This document shows positions 14,701-19,141 of a stretch of 19,141 nt of DNA, piece after piece. The stretch is from Planctomycetota bacterium (GTDB lineage: Bacteria; Planctomycetota; Phycisphaerae; WQYP01). Location of the stretch: contig JAKBAC010000051.1 in assembly GCA_021809365.1 (NCBI GenBank), positions 1 to 19,141 of the forward strand. Reading direction: 5' to 3'. A program made the position numbers and the translations under genes. The notes below the pieces were generated by a model. That model was not told the origin of the DNA and did not search any database. It was given only the letters and a program-made list of their open reading frames with translations. How positions within the stretch are numbered: the stretch's first letter is position 1; each line of letters opens with the position of its first letter.

Positions 14701-16047
14701 TTACTTGGCGCGCCGCGTACGTTCAATCCAGCCGGTATCAACGCGGGACTGGCGGAAATCCTGCGAATTCATGATAAAGCGATGCAGCGGAATGGTGGTT
14801 TTAACCGGCCCGGCGCGAAATTCATCCAGCGCCCGACGCATGGTGGCGATCGCCTGGTCGCGCGTGGGGCGATGCACGATTAATTTACCGATCATGCTGT
14901 CATAGTTGGGGCCGATGCGATACCCCTGATACGCGTGCGTATCCAGGCGTACACCCGGGCCACCGGGGGGGGCGAATTCTTCCAACAGTCCCGGTGAGGG
15001 CGTAAAATTCCGATCCGGATCTTCCGCATTGATGCGACATTCAATCGATGCCCCGTTGAGCGCAATATCTTTCTGGGAAATATCCAGTTTTTCACCGGCG
15101 GCCACGCGCAGTTGCCACTGAATCAAATCCTGCCCTGTAACCGATTCGGTAACGGGATGCTCCACCTGAATGCGCGTGTTGACTTCCAGAAAATAAAACT
15201 TTTTCTGCTTGTCCATGACAAATTCAACCGTGGCCGCGGAGTAATAACCGGCGGCTTGCGCCAGGCGCACCGCACTGTCACAGAGTTCCTGCCGGGTGGC
15301 CTCATCAATAACCGGACAGGGCGATTCTTCAACAAGTTTCTGATGTCGGCGCTGAATGGAGCAATCACGCTCAAAAAGATGCACAACATTGCCGTGCTTA
15401 TCGCCAAGAATCTGCACTTCCACATGCCGCGGTTCTTCATGATACTTTTCAATGAAAACCGTGGCATCCTTGAATGCGGCTTCCGCTTCGGCGCGGGCGG
15501 CATTCAGGGAACTCTTGAGTGTTATTTCATTGTGGGCCACGCGCATGCCGCGCCCGCCCCCACCCGCGGAAGCCTTGATAATCACCGGATAGCCGATTTT
15601 TTTCGCAACTTCCACCGCTTCTTTTTCATTTTTGACCGGACCGTCACTGCCCGGCGTCAGCGGCACTTTGCACTGTTTGGCAAGTTCCTTGGAGGCCAGC
15701 TTGGAACCCAGCATTTTCATCGATTCGACCGACGGCCCGATGAATTCAATTTTGCAACTGCGGCACACATCCGCGAAGTGCGCATTTTCCGAAAGAAACC
15801 CAAATCCCGGGTGAATCGCCTGCACATCCGCCACTTCCGCGGCTGAAATAATCCGCGGAATGTTCAGATAGCTTTCCGCAGCCGGGGCCGGGCCGATGCA
15901 TATTGCCTCATCGGCTAATTTGAGATATGCCGCGTCACGATCCGCCTCGGAAAACACCGCCACAACTTCAACATCCAACTCCCGGCAGGCCCGGATGATG
16001 CGCAAGGCAATTTCGCCGCGATTGGCAACAAGTATTCTGGAAAACAT
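14701..16047 (-). CDS. accC: Biotin carboxylase subunit of acetyl-CoA carboxylase
   Basis: A 448-residue ATP-grasp enzyme that carboxylates biotin on AccB using ATP and bicarbonate, the first step of fatty-acid synthesis. The N-terminal [20 protein letters not shown], the glycine-rich loop [11 protein letters not shown], the [15 protein letters not shown] strand, [15 protein letters not shown], and [16 protein letters not shown] (with the metal/bicarbonate Glu, Asn and Arg residues) are all intact. Length is standard. The 'NTRIQVEH' element has Ile where Met is usual. GAGG lies 6 bases before the ATG. The gap to accB contains palindrome copy 2. Confidence 0.96.
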   Translation of the reverse strand: MFSRILVANRGEIALRIIRACRELDVEVVAVFSEADRDAAYLKLADEAICIGPAPAAESYLNIPRIISAAEVADVQAIHPGFGFLSENAHFADVCRSCKIEFIGPSVESMKMLGSKLASKELAKQCKVPLTPGSDGPVKNEKEAVEVAKKIGYPVIIKASAGGGGRGMRVAHNEITLKSSLNAARAEAEAAFKDATVFIEKYHEEPRHVEVQILGDKHGNVVHLFERDCSIQRRHQKLVEESPCPVIDEATRQELCDSAVRLAQAAGYYSAATVEFVMDKQKKFYFLEVNTRIQVEHPVTESVTGQDLIQWQLRVAAGEKLDISQKDIALNGASIECRINAEDPDRNFTPSPGLLEEFAPPGGPGVRLDTHAYQGYRIGPNYDSMIGKLIVHRPTRDQAIATMRRALDEFRAGPVKTTIPLHRFIMNSQDFRQSRVDTGWIERTRRAK

Positions 16048-16095
16048 AGATTCCTCATCGATGCCGACGCTCTGGATTTTATTGAGCCATTACCA

Positions 16096-16138
16096 GTGCC
16101 CTGTTCCACCCGTAATTACAGGTGGAACAGGGCACTAG
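16096..16138. repeat. 40-bp near-perfect palindrome, copy 2, between accB and accC
   Basis: 16096-16135 is palindromic with one mismatched pair (16111/16120), running from GTGCCCTG to CAGGGCAC around a core almost identical to copy 1. The adjoining CTAG (16135-16138) supplies the accB stop codon. It sits within the transcribed accB-accC interval, 48 bases before the accC start, so transcription must pass through it unless accC has its own promoter. Confidence 0.85.
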
Positions 16139-16623
16139 CCAGCTTTTACCAGGAATAGCGGCTGGTTATATTCCACGCCCTGGCCGTTCTGAACCAGTAC
16201 CTTCGTTACCACGCCGCTGACTTCAGCGCGGATTTCATTGAACACCTTCATGGCCTCAATAATACACACGACGGTATCTTTTCCGACCGTGGAGCCAATT
16301 TTGATGAAGGGTTCAGAATCGGGATTGGCGGCGGTGTAAAATGTTCCAACCATGGGAGATTGAATCGGCGTGAGATTTTCCTCCGCCGCCGGTGTACCGG
16401 ATGGGGCCGCCACCGGGGCGGGCATTGCCGCGGCCACCGTATGGCCCGGCATCGCCGCCATCGGAACCGCCATCGCCGGACCGGCGACCGGGGCAAAATC
16501 CCGCTTAAGCCGAATCTTGGCCTTATCTTCCACCAGTTCGATTTCGGTCAGCCCATTATCCGCCATGAGCTTGATAAGGTCCTTAACCCGCTTGTTATCG
16601 GTAAACGTTTCCTTCGTCGCCAT
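16135..16623 (-). CDS. accB: Biotin carboxyl carrier protein of acetyl-CoA carboxylase
   Basis: A 162-residue carrier. The N-terminal domain (residues 10-42) ends in [18 protein letters not shown] flexible Ala/Pro/Met-rich linker (about 43-85) and the biotinyl domain (about 88-162) follow. The biotin attachment site is EAMKVFNEI with K126 (the usual MKM is MKV here). The ATG at 16623 was chosen because MATKETF fits the family and AAGAAG/GGAG lie upstream. An in-frame ATG at 16647 has GGAGG directly abutting it, too close to work. The last codons LVKAG run straight into the palindromic repeat, which provides the TAG. It lies 44 bases after the M24 peptidase gene. Confidence 0.93.
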   Translation of the reverse strand: MATKETFTDNKRVKDLIKLMADNGLTEIELVEDKAKIRLKRDFAPVAGPAMAVPMAAMPGHTVAAAMPAPVAAPSGTPAAEENLTPIQSPMVGTFYTAANPDSEPFIKIGSTVGKDTVVCIIEAMKVFNEIRAEVSGVVTKVLVQNGQGVEYNQPLFLVKAG

Positions 16624-16667
16624 AATCTTCTTTTCTCCAAAAGCCATCCTCCGCACGATGCGAAGGA

Positions 16668-17780
16668 TTAAAGCCCAGCCGAATTCAGCGTTTTGGGAAG
16701 ACTGCTGAGCACCCGACACCCGTTGTGGGTCACCAGCACATCATCCTCAATCCGCACGCCGCCAATGCCCGGAAGATATATTCCCGGCTCCACGGTGACA
16801 ATCATACCTGCCTGAAGGATACCCGCCTCACGCTGGGAAAGCGATACCGCTTCATGAATATCCCGGCCTATTCCATGGCCGAGACTATGACCAAACGCCT
16901 TGCCGTACCCGGCCCCGGCGATGATATCGCGTGCTATTTTATCAATTTTTTTCCCGGACGCACCTGGTTTGATGGCGGCGATGGCCGCCTCCTGCGCCGC
17001 CAGAACAATCTGATAAATCTCGCGGATTTTCCGCGGCGGCTCCCCCATGAAAATCATGCGGGTCAGATCGGACCGGTATCCATTAAATAATGCCCCCCAA
17101 TCCACCAGCAATGCCATGTTGTTATGCAACTTGACGCCACCCGGACGATAGTGCGGCAAACTTCCATTCGAACCGGCCGCCACAATCGGATCAAAACTGG
17201 CATTGGAGGCCCCCCGCCGGCGCATTTCATAAACCAGCAGACCCGCAATTTCATTTTCCGTCTGGCCCGCTTTCAGATGAGCCTTGAGCGCTTCAAAACT
17301 CCGCTCCGCTATGACAATCGCCTGCTCAATGATGGCGATTTCGTGCGGGTCTTTGATGTTGCGCAATTGCACCAGAATATCGGATAGGGGCTTCAATCGA
17401 ACGCCCGCGGGACCCGCAAGCTGCCGAATCGCCGCGTGCTGCCGCAGGGTGAGGCTTTCGCTTTGGATCGCCAGCGTGCAAATCTTTTGCTTTTTGCATA
17501 TCTTCATCAGCTCTTCCGAGAGCCGATGTTTCCGCATGATGGCATTCACCCATGGCGACTGGCGCGCAATCTGCTCGGCATACCGGAAATCACTGATCAG
17601 CCACACGGCATCCGCGGTGAATACCGCCCAGGAATCATCCCCCTCGAAACCCGTCAACCAACTGACATCCGGATAATAGGTCACCAGCAAAGCGTCCGCT
17701 TTCGCCTTTTTCAGTTGAGCTTGGACCGCATGCCGGCGCTGTAACAGATAGTCGGGGGTCTGGGAAACATTCGGTGGCAT
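16668..17780 (-). CDS. Xaa-Pro aminopeptidase-like M24 metallopeptidase
   Basis: A 370-residue cytoplasmic peptidase with an N-terminal creatinase-like domain (about 10-145) and a C-terminal pita-bread M24 domain. All five metal ligands are present: D227 (LLVDWGA), D238 (RSDLTRM), H302 ([10 protein letters not shown]), E331 (VEPGIY) and E345 (RIEDDV). The expected motif LPHYRPG is at 208-214. It likely removes N-terminal residues before proline. The ATG at 17780 has GGAG 8 bases upstream. It is first in a run with accB and accC, an order known from other bacteria where efp often lies in between; efp is absent here. Confidence 0.92.
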   Translation of the reverse strand: MPPNVSQTPDYLLQRRHAVQAQLKKAKADALLVTYYPDVSWLTGFEGDDSWAVFTADAVWLISDFRYAEQIARQSPWVNAIMRKHRLSEELMKICKKQKICTLAIQSESLTLRQHAAIRQLAGPAGVRLKPLSDILVQLRNIKDPHEIAIIEQAIVIAERSFEALKAHLKAGQTENEIAGLLVYEMRRRGASNASFDPIVAAGSNGSLPHYRPGGVKLHNNMALLVDWGALFNGYRSDLTRMIFMGEPPRKIREIYQIVLAAQEAAIAAIKPGASGKKIDKIARDIIAGAGYGKAFGHSLGHGIGRDIHEAVSLSQREAGILQAGMIVTVEPGIYLPGIGGVRIEDDVLVTHNGCRVLSSLPKTLNSAGL

Positions 17781-17807
17781 TCAGGCTTCTCCATGGGCAA
17801 AAACGAT

Positions 17808-17813
17808 AGTATA
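17808..17813 (-). promoter_or_regulatory. Possible -10 box for the peptidase-accB-accC run
   Basis: On the minus strand TATACT (17813-17808) lies 28 bases before the peptidase start codon, in the divergent region with ispF. No convincing -35 is seen at 16-18 bases. Confidence 0.3.
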
Positions 17814-17823
17814 CACGAATCGC

Positions 17824-17863
17824 CCCCGCCGGGGTTGACATCCCCGCCGGGCCAGTATCAAAT
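17824..17863 (+). promoter_or_regulatory. Candidate ispF promoter flanked by direct repeats
   Basis: A consensus -35, TTGACA (17835-17840), is followed by TCAAAT at 17 bases (17858-17863) or TATCAA at 15 bases. The direct repeat CCCCGCCGGG occurs at 17824-17833 and 17842-17851, one on each side of the -35, and could be a paired binding site. The start codon lies about 18 bases past the -10, so the leader would be very short. Confidence 0.4.
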
Positions 17864-17881
17864 GGCACCAATCAGGATTGG

Positions 17882-18376
17882 ATGAACGGCATGGATTATC
17901 GCATTGGCATCGGGTATGACCTGCATCGCACGCAAGTGGGAAGACCTCTGGTCCTCGGCAACATTACCATCCCGCACACGTTCGGCCTCATTGGCCACTC
18001 CGATGCGGATGTGGTAATCCACGCCCTCATTGACGCCATTACCGGTGCCGCGGGAATGCCCGATGTTGGAGAACTGTTTCCCAATACCGACCCGCACTAT
18101 CATGGCATTGATTCCGCCCGGCTGCTGGAGCACACCATGGCCGAATTTCACAAAACCCCATGGGCGATTAATAACGTCGATGTGGTGGTCATCGCCCAGA
18201 CGCCAAAAATTTCCCCTTATAAATCCGCCATGCAGAGCCGACTTGCCGAACTGCTGCAAATTTCCGTCAACCAGGTGAACATCAAAGGAAAAACCAATGA
18301 AGCCGTGGATGCGGTCGGAGAGCAACAGGCCATTGCCTGCCATTGCGTCGCCTTATTAAAACGGCGGGAAAAGTAA
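17882..18376 (+). CDS. ispF: 2-C-methyl-D-erythritol 2,4-cyclodiphosphate synthase
   Basis: A 164-residue zinc enzyme of the MEP isoprenoid pathway that converts CDP-ME-2-phosphate to ME-cyclodiphosphate. The metal ligands are D13 and H15 (GYDLHR) and H47 (GHSDADVVIHA). MPDVGELFPNTDPHYHGIDS is the conserved flexible loop region. The C-terminal NIKGKTNEAVDAVGEQQAIA replaces the commoner KATTTE..GFxGRxEGIA wording but keeps the layout. The ATG at 17882 has AGGA 4 bases upstream; a second ATG at 17891 is possible. ruvC follows after 53 bases. ispD is not adjacent. Confidence 0.94.
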   Translation: MNGMDYRIGIGYDLHRTQVGRPLVLGNITIPHTFGLIGHSDADVVIHALIDAITGAAGMPDVGELFPNTDPHYHGIDSARLLEHTMAEFHKTPWAINNVDVVVIAQTPKISPYKSAMQSRLAELLQISVNQVNIKGKTNEAVDAVGEQQAIACHCVALLKRREK

Positions 18377-18429
18377 AATCTCTTTACCGGCATTTTGCGG
18401 CTCATACCGCCGCGCCACCAGGAGCCTTC

Positions 18430-18915
18430 ATGCGAATACTGGGCATTGATCCGGGATTGCACCTCACCGGTTATGCGGTGGTGGAAGCCAAACGCTTTAA
18501 TCCGACATTGATCGAAGCGGGCGTTATCCGCCTGAATCCGCGCATGGACGCATCCAAGCGCCTGGTGGAATTGCATCAGCAGGTGGCGGAATTGCTCGCG
18601 GAATTCAAGATTGATCAAATGGGCGTCGAACAACTGTACGCCCATTACAAGCACCCGCGCACCGCGATTCTCATGGGCCATGCCCGCGGCGTGATTCTGC
18701 TGGCGGCGGCGCAGGCGGATGTGCCCATTACGCATCTGCCCAGCACACTGGTGAAAAAAATGATCACCGGCAACGGCCACGCCGGAAAATCGCAAATTCA
18801 GAAATCCATCATGATGCTCTGCCGGCTTCCCAAACTCCCCACCCCAGCCGATACCGCCGACGCCATCGCCGTCGCCTGGGTTCTCGCGGGCCGCATCACC
18901 AGACTTGGAAAATAG
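18430..18915 (+). CDS. ruvC: Holliday junction resolvase RuvC
   Basis: A 161-residue RNase H-fold endonuclease that cuts Holliday junctions with RuvAB. The four catalytic acids are present: D7 (GIDPG), E67 (MGVEQLY), D141 and D144 (ADTADAIAVA). The DNA-binding stretch TGNGHAGKSQIQ (113-124) is also clear. It is slightly short but complete. The start at 18430 has GGAG 5 bases upstream; the frame open from 18343 overlaps ispF and adds unconserved residues. ruvA and ruvB are not in the window. Confidence 0.95.
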   Translation: MRILGIDPGLHLTGYAVVEAKRFNPTLIEAGVIRLNPRMDASKRLVELHQQVAELLAEFKIDQMGVEQLYAHYKHPRTAILMGHARGVILLAAAQADVPITHLPSTLVKKMITGNGHAGKSQIQKSIMMLCRLPKLPTPADTADAIAVAWVLAGRITRLGK

Positions 18916-19020
18916 AGAAATTGAGGCATCCGAGAAATTCTGTTTAGAGTCTGGCTTTGTCATTACTTTAGTTCCCTGTATATTGTTCTGACGTTTGTGC
19001 TTCAGGCCGGGCGGCGGTGC
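18916..19020. other. Intergenic DNA after ruvC
   Basis: No gene, RNA or clear intrinsic terminator is seen between the ruvC stop and palindrome copy 3. Confidence 0.4.
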
Positions 19021-19051
19021 CTAGTGCCCTGTTCCATCCGTAATTACGGGT
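19021..19051 (+). repeat. Palindrome family, copy 3, right arm degraded
   Basis: It begins CTAGTGCCCTGTTCC and reaches the shared core as CCATCCGTAATTACGGGT. It then departs from the family after about half of the second arm. On this strand it has the same orientation, relative to the CTAG flank, as the minus-strand reading of copies 1 and 2. It does not adjoin a stop codon. Confidence 0.75.
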
Positions 19052-19065
19052 TGACGGAGGGCCAA

Positions 19066-19141
19066 GGGGTTGTGGGCGCGAAGCGAGGAGGATTACGTAT
19101 GGATACATACGTTGACGACGAGCGACAAAGCCCACGGCCCC
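19066..19141. repeat. Second palindromic element at the right edge
   Basis: The centre ACGTATG-GATA-CATACGT (19095-19112) is a 7-bp stem with a 4-base loop. The outer arms GGGGTTGTGGGC (19066-19077) and GCCCACGGCCCC (19130-19141) pair at 10 of 12 positions. The region between is purine-rich with GCGAGGAGGATTA and GACGACGAGCG blocks. It may continue beyond the window. Confidence 0.55.

Noticed and set aside
13859..16138. Palindrome copies as a CRISPR array or standard intrinsic terminators
   Set aside because: Copies are kilobases apart with no spacers, no T-run follows the stems, and one copy lies inside the accB-accC interval.

Overview
The window is about 19 kb of moderately GC-rich bacterial chromosome. 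It is densely coded and carries mostly housekeeping and metabolic genes. No rRNA, tRNA or CRISPR array was seen. The gene set (argB-argF, serS, accB-accC, ispF, ruvC, an M24 aminopeptidase, a CUT1 sugar ABC transporter) and the style of several proteins (SerS motif 3 reading LNNTVVASPR, IspF ending, a membrane-anchored solute-binding protein) suggest a Gram-negative-type member of the PVC group, most likely Planctomycetota of Phycisphaerae type. That placement comes from memory of family styles and is an inference.

Layout. (1) Bases 1-379: a remnant of an insertion sequence at the left edge (a transposase C-terminal piece behind a short basic ORF), then non-coding DNA. (2) 380-1438 (-): a zinc alcohol/aldehyde dehydrogenase of the YahK/CAD type. 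Its TATAAT box overlaps a 14-bp perfect palindrome. (3) 1439-2071: a long intergenic region filled by two different inverted-repeat elements. (4) 2072-5319 (+): argB, argF and an unusual alkaline-phosphatase-superfamily enzyme, probably one transcript. (5) 5338-6297 (-): an MbfA-like rubrerythrin-VIT1 iron exporter with its own promoter and a palindrome next to the -10. (6) 6298-6601: intergenic DNA with a diverged half copy of the first repeat element. (7) 6602-9066 (+): a dTDP-4-dehydrorhamnose-reductase-like SDR and a GT-C membrane glycosyltransferase, suggesting surface glycan synthesis. (8) 9197-13709 (+): serS followed closely by a binding protein and two permeases of a CUT1 sugar transporter that overlap by ATGA; no ATPase gene is present. 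(9) 17780-13896 (-): an M24 Xaa-Pro peptidase, accB, accC and a secreted protein of unknown function. (10) 17882-18915 (+): ispF and ruvC, divergent from the peptidase. (11) 18916-19141: non-coding DNA with repeats.

The genes are largely ordinary. The unusual content is in the intergenic DNA. A palindrome centred on CCACCCGTAATTACGGGTGG occurs three times (13859, 16096, 19021). In two of these copies its CTAG flank supplies the stop codon of the neighbouring gene, and one of those copies sits between accB and accC. A separate repeat family occurs as a head-to-head pair at 1522-1703, with 24-bp perfect terminal inverted repeats, and as a half copy at 6396-6500. Both loci lie just upstream of a minus-strand promoter, in the same relative orientation. 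A third element (1732-1874) has imperfect inverted repeats bounded by an 11-bp direct repeat. I found no convincing new defence, secretion or biosynthetic system; the repeat families are the best candidates for undescribed elements.
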